Source: Burkholderiales bacterium (GTDB lineage Bacteria > Pseudomonadota > Gammaproteobacteria > Burkholderiales > Casimicrobiaceae). From it: a stretch of DNA of 38,541 bases. Below, piece by piece: positions 6,830 through 15,506 of this stretch (positions are counted from its first letter, which is position 1; every line of letters starts with the position of its first letter). The notes below the pieces were generated by a model. It had not been told where the DNA came from and searched no databases. It was given only the letters and a program-made list of their open reading frames with translations. The stretch is taken from contig JANXUB010000222.1 in assembly GCA_025352105.1 (NCBI GenBank), positions 1 through 38,541 of the forward strand, read 5' to 3'. The position numbers and the translations under genes were made by a program.

Positions 6830-9448
6830 CTATTTTTTCTTTGCGGGGGCCTTGGTGGCTTTAGTTGCTACCGCTGTTTTCGTCACCTTAGTCGCCGGAG
6901 CTGCCTTTGATTCGGCCACTTCTTTGCCCGGTTTCGGCTCACGAGGCGGGAAGTCGAATCCGACTTTTACTTCGTCCTTTTTACGCTCCACAACCAGATA
7001 GCCTTTAAACGGTCGTTTGGTCTTGGTCGAGATAAATTTAGTCAGCAAATCGGTCTTGCCGTCGGTCAGCAGTTTCACCATTTGCTCGCGCTCAATCGGC
7101 TGCTGCAATATCACGCGCCCGGAGCGGAAATCGCACTTGCGCGGCTTCTCTTTCTTCGCGGCGACCTCGCAGATATAGGCAGTGGGTAACTCGAATACAC
7201 CAGCGCCGCATTTCGGGCACTTGCCGATGGCCTCCATCGTCGAGAAGTCCACCGGATCAGCGCCTTCACCGACCGTGCCCTCATTGTCGTCCCAATAAAA
7301 CTCGATTTCCTGCTCCGCGTTCATACGCAGATTGGCGTCAAATGTGCGACCGAGTTTCGAACGGAAGCCCGTCAGGCCTTCTACTTTCTTGTCACGAATC
7401 AGCGTTTCGGCTTCTTCAGTCGAAAGCTGGCGACCCGCGAGAATTTTCCAGAAGCCGAAGTCGCATTTCGTACACGCAAACTTCTTGTAGTTCTCCTTCA
7501 TCGCGCCGCTGCATTTCGGGCAGGGCGTGCTCAAGTCAGCGAAATCACCGGGTACGGTGTCGCTCTCGTAGCCTTTGGCTGCGGTCACGATGTGCTTGGC
7601 CATGTCGCCGATTTCGGCCATGAAACTCGCGCGACTTACCTCGCCCTTTTCCATGCGAGCGAGCTGGGTTTCCCAATTCGCGGTGAGTTCGGCTTGCGTC
7701 AATTCCGGCACGTTCAGGCCGTTCAGCAATGTGATGAGCGAGAACGCCTGCGGTGTTGGCTTCAGCGCCTTCTCTTCCCTTACCAGATACCTTTGCAGGA
7801 TCAGGCCCTCAATGATCGAGGCGCGCGTCGCTGGCGTGCCCAAACCCTTTTCGCGCATGGCAGCGCGCAGCTCTTCGTCGTCAATCAGCTTGCCTGCGCC
7901 TTCCATTGCCGAGAGCAGCGTAGCCTCAGAATAGCGCGCAGGTGGCTTCGTTTGCAATTCTTTGGCGATAACTTCCGACGCCAGCGGCTTTTCTCCTGCA
8001 GCCACCGGCGTCAGATTGCCAGTCTCCTCGGTGTCAGCCTCTTTGCCATACACCGCGAGCCAACCGGCATTGACCATGACCTTGCCTTCTGACTTGAAGG
8101 CCTCGTTCTCAACGCGGGTGATGCGTGTGGTTTGCTGAAACTCAGCGGAAGGAAAGAACACAGCCAGAAAGCGTTTCACGACCATGTCGTAGAGCTTTTC
8201 TTCGATTTCGTTCAATGCCCCGGCAATGCCGCTCGCTCGCGGCAGTTGTAAGGTCGGAATGATCGCAAAGTGATCAGAAATCTTCGAGTTGTCGAAGACC
8301 CGCTTGTTGCCTGGGCGGATGAGTTTCTTGGTGCGAATCTCGCGGGCAAACGTGCCGTAGCGGTTGGTTTCTTCGAGCACTCTCAGCGTTTCGCCGACCG
8401 TGTCGACATAGTCCTCGGGCAGCGCGCGCGCATCAGTCCGCGGGTAGGTCAATACCTTGTGCTTTTCATAGAGCGACTGGGCCAGTGACAGCGTCGTGCG
8501 TGCAGAAAATCCAAAGCGCGAGTTCGCCTCACGCTGCAGGCTGGTCAAGTCGTATAGCAGGGGCGGCGCCTGCGTTGTCGGCTTGCTTTCTTCTTCGACG
8601 ACGCCGGATTTGCCCAGGCACTTCGCAGCGATTGCCTGCGCCCGAGCTTTAGCGTCAGCCTGTTTCGCGTCTGGCGTGTCAAAGATGCGCTCGGCACGCG
8701 CGTGCTCGTCGTCAGCCTTCTTGAACTTTTCGTCAAACCAGCGACCCGCGTATTGCCCTGCTTTGGCGTCGAACGTGGCATGTATTTCGAAATACGTGCG
8801 AGCCACAAATTTACGAATGCGTTCCTCGCGCTCCACCATGAGGGCAAGCGTTGGCGTCTGAACGCGGCCCACGGTGGTCAGATGGAAGCCGCCGCTCTTC
8901 GAGTTGAACGCGGTCATCGCACGGGTGCCGTTGATGCCCACGAGCCAATCCGCTTCGGAGCGGCAGCGCGCCGCATCCGCCAAGCCCTGCAACTGGTCGT
9001 CACTGCGCAGCTTGGTGAAACCGTCGCGAATCGCGGTGGGTGTCATCGACTGCAACCAAAGCCGCTTCACCGGCTGCTTGGCCTTTGCGTGCTCCTGAAT
9101 CAACCGGAAGATCAGCTCACCCTCTCGTCCGGCGTCGCAGGCATTGATGATTTGCGTCACATCCTTGCGTTTAATGAGCTTCGTTAGCTGACGCAAACGG
9201 TCGGCGGTTTTCTCGATCGGCTTTAGTGCAAAGTGCGTCGGGATCACCGGAAGCTTTGCAAAAGTCCATTTGCCGCGCTTGACTTCTTCTTCTTCCGGCT
9301 CACCGATTTCGACAAGATGACCGACAGCGGAACTGATCACATATTGATCGTTCTCGAAGTGGTCGCCATCCTTCTTGATGTTGCCGAGTGACTTCGCGAT
9401 ATCGCTCGCCACTGACGGTTTTTCCGCGATGATTAGTGTTTTTGACAT
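6830..9448 (-). CDS. topB: DNA topoisomerase III
   Basis: A type IA topoisomerase of 872 residues, which relaxes and decatenates DNA by single-strand passage. The Toprim domain begins at the N-terminus (LIIAEKPSVA) with the acidic DAGREGELIFR motif near residue 103. The catalytic tyrosine is Tyr335 in TYPRTDARALP, and the GRVQTPTLA motif is present. The family core is about 650 residues; here the C-terminus adds a zinc-ribbon-like module (CPKC...CTKC, about 635-655), a second cysteine module (CPKCGAG...C...C, about 735-770), a repeat domain and a lysine/alanine-rich tail ending KATKAPAKKK, as in other long proteobacterial TopB proteins. The GNAT gene follows 3 bp downstream. Confidence 0.96.
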   Translation of the reverse strand: MSKTLIIAEKPSVASDIAKSLGNIKKDGDHFENDQYVISSAVGHLVEIGEPEEEEVKRGKWTFAKLPVIPTHFALKPIEKTADRLRQLTKLIKRKDVTQIINACDAGREGELIFRLIQEHAKAKQPVKRLWLQSMTPTAIRDGFTKLRSDDQLQGLADAARCRSEADWLVGINGTRAMTAFNSKSGGFHLTTVGRVQTPTLALMVEREERIRKFVARTYFEIHATFDAKAGQYAGRWFDEKFKKADDEHARAERIFDTPDAKQADAKARAQAIAAKCLGKSGVVEEESKPTTQAPPLLYDLTSLQREANSRFGFSARTTLSLAQSLYEKHKVLTYPRTDARALPEDYVDTVGETLRVLEETNRYGTFAREIRTKKLIRPGNKRVFDNSKISDHFAIIPTLQLPRASGIAGALNEIEEKLYDMVVKRFLAVFFPSAEFQQTTRITRVENEAFKSEGKVMVNAGWLAVYGKEADTEETGNLTPVAAGEKPLASEVIAKELQTKPPARYSEATLLSAMEGAGKLIDDEELRAAMREKGLGTPATRASIIEGLILQRYLVREEKALKPTPQAFSLITLLNGLNVPELTQAELTANWETQLARMEKGEVSRASFMAEIGDMAKHIVTAAKGYESDTVPGDFADLSTPCPKCSGAMKENYKKFACTKCDFGFWKILAGRQLSTEEAETLIRDKKVEGLTGFRSKLGRTFDANLRMNAEQEIEFYWDDNEGTVGEGADPVDFSTMEAIGKCPKCGAGVFELPTAYICEVAAKKEKPRKCDFRSGRVILQQPIEREQMVKLLTDGKTDLLTKFISTKTKRPFKGYLVVERKKDEVKVGFDFPPREPKPGKEVAESKAAPATKVTKTAVATKATKAPAKKK

Positions 9449-9506
9449 TTTTTTAGTGTAACCACAAGACGCGACGAGGCTGTTTGCGAAACCCTGAAGT
9501 CGTGCT

Positions 9507-9720
9507 CTAAGCGAGCGAAATCAAGCGTGCGGCGCAAGCGGACCGTACCCATTCAGTCTCGATATTTTGTTCCAATGCGAGCCGAAACAACTGCGCAAGC
9601 TCATCTCGGCACGCCCACAGGCAGCCCTTAAGCTCGATGCGCGCTGCGACGGCTAATCCCCGCGCCAACGCCAACACGGCTCGATCATGATCGCCAGTGC
9701 AGAGCGCTATCGCATCGAGG
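9507..9720 (-). pseudogene. Possible remnant of a large LuxR/MalT- or BTAD-type regulator
   Basis: The last 65 or so residues of this minus-strand frame (DELAQLFRLALEQNIETEWV near the end) resemble the segment found after the tetratricopeptide-like region of MalT/BTAD regulators, where patterns such as ARALEAGIEVDYVRELIRR occur. The frame stops within a few residues of that motif and has no DNA-binding domain. Upstream the translation turns arginine-rich and looks like antisense noise. The resemblance is from memory and weak; it may be chance. Confidence 0.22.
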
Positions 9721-9899
9721 TCGAAAGTGGCGGCAAGCTTGTGATCGCGAGCACAACGGATTCCACCCGCTACACGCCACCGCCGCGCTGGATCGCGACG
9801 CGTGTGCAGGGCACAGCGCTCTGGCGAATCACAGCGCTCGATGCGAGTGGCCAGAATCTGGCGCAAAGTGTGGCTCGCCGCTTTGCGCTCAAGGATTGA
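9687..9899 (+). CDS. Hypothetical 70-residue protein, possibly a fragment
   Basis: The translation (RYRIEVESGGKLVIASTTDS, TPPPRWIATRVQGTALWRIT) has a balanced, beta-strand-like composition, unlike the arginine-rich shadows around it. It has no clear ribosome binding site, an upstream in-frame stop at about 9654, and no recognised domain. It could be a small real gene or the end of a decayed one. It overlaps the minus-strand remnant; at most one of the two is likely to be real over the shared bases. Confidence 0.25.
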   Translation: MIASAERYRIEVESGGKLVIASTTDSTRYTPPPRWIATRVQGTALWRITALDASGQNLAQSVARRFALKD

Positions 9900-10220
9900 T
9901 CGTGCTGCACTTCGGCGTGCGACGTGCGCGATCAACGACGTGCGTCCTGTGTCCGAGATCGCTCACGTCAAGGCGACATCGTTGTCTCATCGGAATAAGT
10001 TATTGAAGTACGGCCAGCCCGGCTGCTATCGCGCCAAGGACGAATTGGGCATGCCCGCCGCATTAAACGACTCTTCGGAGGCGGAGTTTATTGGCGTGGC
10101 TGACTCCAAAAACGAAGTAAGCTAAATCGCCAACGGCAAGGCGAAAAACACGGCCCGCTTGTTACCCAGTCAACACGGGTTCAAGCGGCGCATCATAACG
10201 ATCAAATATGACCAGCAGCT

Positions 10221-10330
10221 TTTTGCTACAGCCCCGTATAAACGGGGGTTTTGTCTTTAAAAGTGATGATCTCGACTTTGAATTTTTTAGCGCTTTAGCC
10301 CATTAAAAATGGGCATTACAGAATAAAGCT
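10221..10330 (+). repeat. Two-hairpin dispersed element, copy 1
   Basis: Hairpin 1 is CCCCGTATAAACGGGG (10232-10247) and hairpin 2 is GCCCATTAAAAATGGGC (10298-10314), centres about 66 bp apart. Between them lie GGTTTT and TCGACTT (10272-10278), and after hairpin 2 comes AAAGCT (10325-10330). All of these landmarks recur in the same order at 30296-30407; TCGACTT to AAAGCT spans 59 bp here and 58 bp there. It may be a dispersed repeat or a structured RNA. Hairpin 1 followed by GTTTTG could act as a weak terminator. Confidence 0.6.
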
Positions 10331-10532
10331 GATTTGCCTGCGTCGTGCCGCTTTACACATGGCCGATTCGCAAGAGAGGCATCATGGCGGCAGCATTCGT
10401 GCGCAGGTGATTGGCCGCTGTACGAACCGTGGCAGACTTCGCGAAAAGCCGTGCTGGTCAGCCTGATTCACCACTGGATTCTCCATGTTTAGCAGCGAAC
10501 AATTTTCCGCATAATTTGGTTGTGAGGACACC

Positions 10533-10868
10533 ATGAAAATCGCTCAAGTCCGAAGCTTCGCACTGTCTCTGCCCGAGACGACAGAAGTACCGCACTTTCA
10601 TTACGCATCGTTTCGGGTGAACGGCAAAATTTTCGTCACTGTGCCGCCAGAAGAAACTCACATTCACGTATTCGTGACCGATGATGAACGCGAAATGGCG
10701 CTCACGCTACACCCCGAGTTCACCGAAAAATTACTGTGGGGCGGCAAAGTGGTGGGTGTACGGATAACGCTTGCGAAGGCTAAGCCCAACGCGGTGAAGC
10801 ATCTGGTGAGGCAGGCATGGCTGCGCAAAGCGCCGAAGCGGCTGGCCGCATCGCTAGGGAGACGTTGA
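10533..10868 (+). CDS. MmcQ/YjbR family protein
   Basis: A 111-residue cytoplasmic protein of the MmcQ/YjbR family, small proteins with a double-wing-like fold and a suggested but unproven DNA-binding role. Family marks are the opening IAQVRSFALSLPETTEVPHF, the FRVNGKIFVTV strand, and the C-terminal AVKHLVRQAW helix with two arginines or lysines after it. The start is an ATG with GAGG five bases upstream. The last codons (Gly-Arg-Arg) and the TGA stop lie inside the left end of the MITE at 10857-11016, so insertion of that element seems to have replaced the original end of the gene. Length is only slightly short of the usual 115-125 residues, so function is probably kept. Confidence 0.88.
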   Translation: MKIAQVRSFALSLPETTEVPHFHYASFRVNGKIFVTVPPEETHIHVFVTDDEREMALTLHPEFTEKLLWGGKVVGVRITLAKAKPNAVKHLVRQAWLRKAPKRLAASLGRR

Positions 10869-11016
10869 ATAAAGCGACACGATGCAGCGCGCCTTGTTTT
10901 GGGATGAAATACTAGGCGAAAAACGCAGCAATAGCGGGCTATTGCGAGTATTTTCGACGAAGTAGTTCGCCCAAAACAAGGGTGCGATGCGCGTGGCGAT
11001 TTGTTCAGCGTTTCCC
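10857..11016. mobile_element. Second MITE-like imperfect palindrome (160 bp)
   Basis: The left arm starts GGGAGACGTTGAATAAA and the right arm, read on the other strand, GGGAAACGCTGAACAAA. Inside, CCTTGTTTTGGG pairs with CCCAAAACAAGG, and GCAATAGC with GCTATTGC, around a centre near 10937. It is unrelated in its ends to the element at 4641-4783. The ends resemble those of some insertion sequences (GTTGAATAAA type), suggesting a non-autonomous derivative. It covers the stop codon of the MmcQ gene and ends 50 bp before the kinase start, so the kinase promoter may lie within or just after it. A clear target duplication was not found. Confidence 0.68.
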
Positions 11017-11066
11017 GGAGTACTGCGCTAGACTGATGAGCCTGTTTCACGCGGAGTGATTCACCC

Positions 11067-12812
11067 GTGTCGTCTGACGCTTCCTCGAGCGCCCATCCGA
11101 ATGACCATCCGAACGCCCTGCCTGCGGGCACGCGCATTCGCGACTACACCATCGTGTCGGTCATCGGGATTGGCGGCTTTTCCATCGTCTACAAGGCGAT
11201 GGACAACGCCCTCATGCGCGAGGTCGCGATCAAGGAATATTTTCCGGGCGGGATTGCACTGCGTGACGACGATGGCACCGTGCATTCGCAGGCGCGCGAA
11301 TCCGACGCGTTTCGTAAAGGTATCGAGAGCTTCTTAAACGAAGGCAAACTGCTCGCGCAATTTGACCATCCGGCGCTGGTGCGTGTTTATCGGTTTTGGG
11401 AGGAGCGCGGTACAGCTTATCTGGCGATGCGGCTGTACGGCGGCGTCACCCTGCGCGATGCCGTGAAGGCGGGCGCGTGGAGTGTCAATGCGCAGACATT
11501 GCCCGCGTTGTTGCTGCCGATTTGCGAAGCGCTTGATGTGCTGCACGCCGCGAGCTGCTATCACCGCGATGTAGCGCCTGACAATATTTTGCTCAGCGAA
11601 AACAACTGGCCGGTGCTGCTGGATTTCGGCGCAGCGAGGAAGGCGATTGAGGGTACGCAGGTATTCACCGCAATCCTCAAGCCGGGCTATGCGCCGATTG
11701 AGCAGTATGGCGACGGCGAGTTGAAGCAGGGCCCGTGGACGGATATCTATGCGCTGGCTGGCGTCGTGCATTTCACGCTGTCGGGTGATCCGCCAACCAC
11801 TGCGATCAGTCGCATGCTGCGCGACTCGATGCCGAAACCACGCGATGCCTTTGCCGGTCGATTGCCCGTACGCTGGCTTGACGCGATGGAAAAATCGCTG
11901 TCGGTGAAGCCCGAAAACCGACCGCAAAGCATCCCGGAATTTGTATCCTTAATCGGCTGGGATGAAATGTCCGCGCCGGTGGTGGATGTGGTGACGCGTG
12001 TGGTTAGCGCGGCTTTGCCGCCGCCTGTGTTGCCTGAGCCGGTGATGGTTGCGCCGCCGACGCCGACACCGACACCGTTGGCCGGGTCGGTGGTCAGCAC
12101 GTCAGCAGAAACGCTGATCATCGACAACGAGCGCACGATTGTTGCGCCTCGCGTTGTACCCAAACCCGTACCAAAACCCGCGCCTAAACTCGAGCAGCAA
12201 CAGCCGCCCGTGATTACGCCTCCACATTCGGTTGAACGCGCCGCAGATCGTGGTTCGCCGTCGCCACGCGCGGAACCGGCAAACGCCGGAGGTCAATCAA
12301 GTACGGGCAAGTGGATAGCGGTCGCCGTCGGATTGCTCGGCGCGATACTTTTGGCGTGGTGGTCACTGTCGGGGCGGGGCGGCGCACCCGAATCGTTGCC
12401 AGCCAAGACGCAGGATCCGACCGAGATTTCGCCCAAAAATTCGCCACCGGTCGTCCCACCAGTCGTAGCGCCGACCCCTGTTTTGCCGACGAATGACACG
12501 TCTGCGCCTCCGAAAACGTCTCTACCTAAAGAAGCACCGCCTTCGGAAGCCACCTCTACGCCCGCAAAGGCGTTGTCGGAGCCGAAGAATGAGGCCGTAC
12601 AACCAACAACCGCTCCGGCACCCGGGCCAGAGCGTAAGATCGAACTGCGGGCAAGCACGCGTCCACCGCGCGCGGATCGTGGGCTGGCCGAACCCCGTGC
12701 GCCCAGCGAGTCGAGGCGTCCGGCGCGCTGTTCCGGGCTGATTGATCGGTGGCAGTTGGGTGCAGCATTAAGCGACGAAGAGCAACGTTTTCTGACGGAG
12801 AAATGCAAATGA
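11067..12812 (+). CDS. Membrane-anchored eukaryotic-like Ser/Thr protein kinase
   Basis: A 581-residue Hanks-type kinase. The catalytic domain spans about residues 27-300, with the glycine loop GIGGFS (34-39), ATP-binding Lys56 in VAIKEYFP, the catalytic loop HRDVAPDN (Asp168), DFG at 186-188 and YAPIEQY in the activation segment; all key residues are intact, so it should be active. The EYFP/YAPIEQY type is common among proteobacterial kinases. A basic and proline-rich linker leads to one membrane helix at about 415-436, after which a proline/serine-rich region would lie in the periplasm and end in a small cysteine-bearing module (CSGLIDRWQLG...EKC). The start is GTG with GGAG upstream. Its TGA overlaps the ATG of the OmpA-domain lipoprotein, a likely partner. 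Confidence 0.92.
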   Translation: MSSDASSSAHPNDHPNALPAGTRIRDYTIVSVIGIGGFSIVYKAMDNALMREVAIKEYFPGGIALRDDDGTVHSQARESDAFRKGIESFLNEGKLLAQFDHPALVRVYRFWEERGTAYLAMRLYGGVTLRDAVKAGAWSVNAQTLPALLLPICEALDVLHAASCYHRDVAPDNILLSENNWPVLLDFGAARKAIEGTQVFTAILKPGYAPIEQYGDGELKQGPWTDIYALAGVVHFTLSGDPPTTAISRMLRDSMPKPRDAFAGRLPVRWLDAMEKSLSVKPENRPQSIPEFVSLIGWDEMSAPVVDVVTRVVSAALPPPVLPEPVMVAPPTPTPTPLAGSVVSTSAETLIIDNERTIVAPRVVPKPVPKPAPKLEQQQPPVITPPHSVERAADRGSPSPRAEPANAGGQSSTGKWIAVAVGLLGAILLAWWSLSGRGGAPESLPAKTQDPTEISPKNSPPVVPPVVAPTPVLPTNDTSAPPKTSLPKEAPPSEATSTPAKALSEPKNEAVQPTTAPAPGPERKIELRASTRPPRADRGLAEPRAPSESRRPARCSGLIDRWQLGAALSDEEQRFLTEKCK

Positions 12813-14092
12813 ACGGTCCACAATCTCACTTGAAAATCGCTGTCGCAGCGGCGCTAGGCATGTTTCTGTTCGCCGGGTGCGCAACGACCCCGACACCTAC
12901 GGTCAATCACGCCGCGCCTCCGGCAGCGCCGCCGCCTGCTGTTGTCGTCGCACCGCCCGTCGCGCCTACACCCGCGCCGCCGCCAGCGCCACCCACGCCG
13001 GTTCCGTTTGATATAGCCATCGTCAACGCAGCTACGGCGCTATTTAAAAACGTTCCAAGTCCCGGCCCGCGCATGATCGTGATTGACCCGCTCATTGACG
13101 GGGTTAGCGGACAACAAACGGTCGCCAGCCGCTACATCGAATCGCGTTTACGCGACGTAGCGCGCGACAAATTTCCGGCCGCTGATGTGCGTGAATTTAC
13201 GTCGGGCAACGTCGCGCAATCGCCCATTGTGCTGGTCGGCACGTTCACCGCGATTACGCTCGAAAACAAGACTGTTGGCAAACCGGAAGCGTTCCGTATT
13301 TGTCTTGCACTCGCTGATTTGTCGACCAACAAAATCATTTCGAAAGGCGTCGCCCGCGCGCTGCTCGAAGGCGTGAACGCGACACCGACGCCGTATTTTT
13401 CTGAAACGCCGGTGTGGGTGAAAGACGAGTCGGTGGACGCCTACATCAAAACCTGTCAGGCCACCAAAATCGGCGACACGATTGATCCGGTTTATCGTGA
13501 ACGTATAGACACCGCCACGGTAATCTCAGACGCCATCGTCGCGTACGAAGCACGCAAATTCAAGCAGGCGCTTGATCTCTACGTGAAAGCCGTGCGCTCG
13601 CCGACTGGCGACCAGTTGCGCGTGCACAGCGGCCTCTATCTCGCGAACTGGAAGCTCGGCAAGAAGGCCGACGCCGAAAAGGCCTTCGGGAAAATCGTCG
13701 ATCACGGCCTCGCGGCGCAAAAGCTCTCGGTCAAGTTCTTGTTCCAGCCATCGCGCACCGATTTCTGGTCTGATGCGAACGTGAGCGGCCCGTATTCGAT
13801 ATGGTTGCGCAGCATCGCCAACCGTATGGCGAGCAATGCTGATAGCAAATCCTGCCTCAATGTTGTCGGTCACACCAGCCGCTCCGGCAGCGAACCTGCG
13901 AACGATCGCCTGAGCCTTGCGCGTGCCAACTACGTAAAAAAGCGGATGGATGCTGCCGCACCGAAGCTCGCATCACGAACCACTGCAACCGGGGTTGGGT
14001 ATCGCGAGAACGTAGTCGGCAACGGTGCTGACGATTTGACCGATTTGCAAGATCGGCGTGTGGAGTTCAAGCTGACGCCGTGCACTATGTAG
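12809..14092 (+). CDS. Lipoprotein with C-terminal OmpA-like peptidoglycan-binding domain
   Basis: A 427-residue predicted lipoprotein. The signal peptide ends FAGC with the lipidated cysteine at residue 24; a long proline/alanine linker follows (about 27-70), then a beta-rich domain (about 75-230), a tetratricopeptide-like helical section (AIVAYEARKFKQALDLYVKA, about 240-300) and an OmpA-like domain (about 310-425) with VVGHTSRSGSEPANDRLS and LQDRRVEF. OmpA-like domains bind peptidoglycan, so the protein probably sits in the outer membrane and touches the wall. The ATG at 12809 is chosen over in-frame upstream starts because it overlaps the kinase TGA (ATGA) and has GGAG eight bases upstream. 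It looks like the envelope partner or target of the kinase; that is inference. Confidence 0.88.
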   Translation: MNGPQSHLKIAVAAALGMFLFAGCATTPTPTVNHAAPPAAPPPAVVVAPPVAPTPAPPPAPPTPVPFDIAIVNAATALFKNVPSPGPRMIVIDPLIDGVSGQQTVASRYIESRLRDVARDKFPAADVREFTSGNVAQSPIVLVGTFTAITLENKTVGKPEAFRICLALADLSTNKIISKGVARALLEGVNATPTPYFSETPVWVKDESVDAYIKTCQATKIGDTIDPVYRERIDTATVISDAIVAYEARKFKQALDLYVKAVRSPTGDQLRVHSGLYLANWKLGKKADAEKAFGKIVDHGLAAQKLSVKFLFQPSRTDFWSDANVSGPYSIWLRSIANRMASNADSKSCLNVVGHTSRSGSEPANDRLSLARANYVKKRMDAAAPKLASRTTATGVGYRENVVGNGADDLTDLQDRRVEFKLTPCTM

Positions 14093-14211
14093 CAATGCCA
14101 GTCGGCACGGGCGCATCAGGCGGCTGCACCAGATCGCTAGCAACGGCCTGATCGCCATGTCCGTTTCGACGCGAAACCCGCAGTATCCGCTCGAACGAGT
14201 AATCGTCAGCG

Positions 14212-15429
14212 TTAAAGTTTGACCGGCCCCGCTACGCTACTGCCCGTAGCCTCGCGTGCCTGCTGTTGCCGCACCCGATCCACGTAGGTTTCGCTGCGCG
14301 CGATCTGATCCTTGAGCATGGTGTTGTTCTTGCCCATGACGTCTATCGCCTTGCTGCGGAATGTGTCCATCGCGTCCATCGCCTTGAACGTCTGGTCGAA
14401 CATTTCCTTCAACTTGTCCATGCCGAGGCCGGGGTTCTGCGCGAACTCGGTCGTTTTTTCGACGTGGGTGTTGAGCTGCTTGCCGGTTTCCGCGATCAGG
14501 CCTTCGATCGTGCTGTTCACGCCCTGTAGCATTTCCATCACCTGCAACTGATTGCCCGTTGCACGCGCGACGGTCTGTGCGACGGCGAGCGCGCTCATGC
14601 CAGTGGTCGCGACGCGGCTGCAACCGTTAATCATTTCGCGCCCGGTTTTCTTGAGCACATCGAGCGCGAGATAACCGTTGATGCACACGGATTGCTGCGT
14701 CAGCATGTCCTGCAAATTCTGGCGGACGTAGAAGAGCACTTCCTGCTCCAGCGCATGGGCGCGGCGCGGGTCAGTGGCTTTGAGCGCGGTCACACGATCA
14801 GCGAGTTGCCCATCAAGTTTCTCTGAAAAATGAATCCCTGCCGCGAGCTTTTGCATCGCATCCCAGAGCTTGCCGCGCGTGCTTTCAATCTCCACCACGT
14901 CGCGCTGCATGTCGTCTTTGGCGGCGTAGAGTTGCTGCATGCTGGTTTGCAGCTGCGCGCCGGCGCTTTGATATTTACGGAAATAGTTCTGCAGTTTGTT
15001 GCCCCACGGAATCACGCCAAGGATTTTGTTCGGCTGAAACAGATCGCCCTGTTTGCCTGGATTTAAATCATCGAGTTGTGCACGGATGTCGCCGATGGCT
15101 TTGTACGCCGGACTCGATTCAACGCCTACAAAATTCTGCTGCATGAAGTGCCCCTGCATCAGCGAGGAGGCGATGGAGATTTCCTCCCGGCCCAATGCAA
15201 ACGCGCTGTCGAGTTTGCCTTTGAAGGCGGCGCTTTCCACGTCTTCTCTGAGCAACGCATCGACGTACTTCGCGACCTGCTCATCGACGGCAGTTTTGGT
15301 CGCGTCCGCCAGCGGTACGGCGGATTTCGAGGCTTCAGGTACGACGGGCGTGATCACCTCGGGCGGTGTGAGCTGGAAGCTATTTGCAACAGCGTTGAGG
15401 GTTTGCTTGGACGGTTCGGCGTCGGACAT
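14212..15429 (-). CDS. telA: TelA family (toxic anion resistance) protein
   Basis: A 405-residue, largely alpha-helical cytoplasmic protein of the TelA family (PF05816), linked in the literature to tellurite and cell-envelope stress phenotypes, with unknown biochemistry. Family marks are IPWGNKLQNYFRKYQSAGAQ, a conserved region with the alternation of long helices, and LQDMLTQQSVCINGYLALDV. The start is an ATG with GGGAG five bases upstream. It is divergent from the periplasmic-binding-fold operon, sharing a 214-bp control region with 20-bp direct repeats. TelA proteins are often encoded near XpaC proteins; an XpaC-like gene lies three genes away at 18433, which supports the call. Confidence 0.93.
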   Translation of the reverse strand: MSDAEPSKQTLNAVANSFQLTPPEVITPVVPEASKSAVPLADATKTAVDEQVAKYVDALLREDVESAAFKGKLDSAFALGREEISIASSLMQGHFMQQNFVGVESSPAYKAIGDIRAQLDDLNPGKQGDLFQPNKILGVIPWGNKLQNYFRKYQSAGAQLQTSMQQLYAAKDDMQRDVVEIESTRGKLWDAMQKLAAGIHFSEKLDGQLADRVTALKATDPRRAHALEQEVLFYVRQNLQDMLTQQSVCINGYLALDVLKKTGREMINGCSRVATTGMSALAVAQTVARATGNQLQVMEMLQGVNSTIEGLIAETGKQLNTHVEKTTEFAQNPGLGMDKLKEMFDQTFKAMDAMDTFRSKAIDVMGKNNTMLKDQIARSETYVDRVRQQQAREATGSSVAGPVKL

Positions 15430-15506
15430 GAAATCTCCCGGTCATGAAATCGGTTTCGGTATCGTGCAAATTATGCGCTGAGGCTTGTCGCATTTGCGCG
15501 CCGATT

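Larger units (their letters stand above)
9449..10532. other. 1.1-kb stretch without a convincing intact gene
   Basis: Between topB and the MmcQ gene no reading frame has convincing family features. The left third may hold two gene remnants (9507-9720 minus and 9687-9899 plus, listed separately). The middle has a weak plus-strand frame ending at 10125 with unremarkable composition. From 10221 to 10330 lies a two-hairpin repeat shared with 30296-30407. At about 10410-10490 a short plus-strand frame reads WPLYEPWQTSRKAVLVSLIH, protein-like but without a start because a TGA directly precedes it. The picture is one of gene decay, not of an island. Confidence 0.6.

Noticed and set aside
10221..10330. 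The two-hairpin element as a known riboswitch
   Set aside because: I could match it to no riboswitch consensus, and the downstream genes of its two copies share no pathway.
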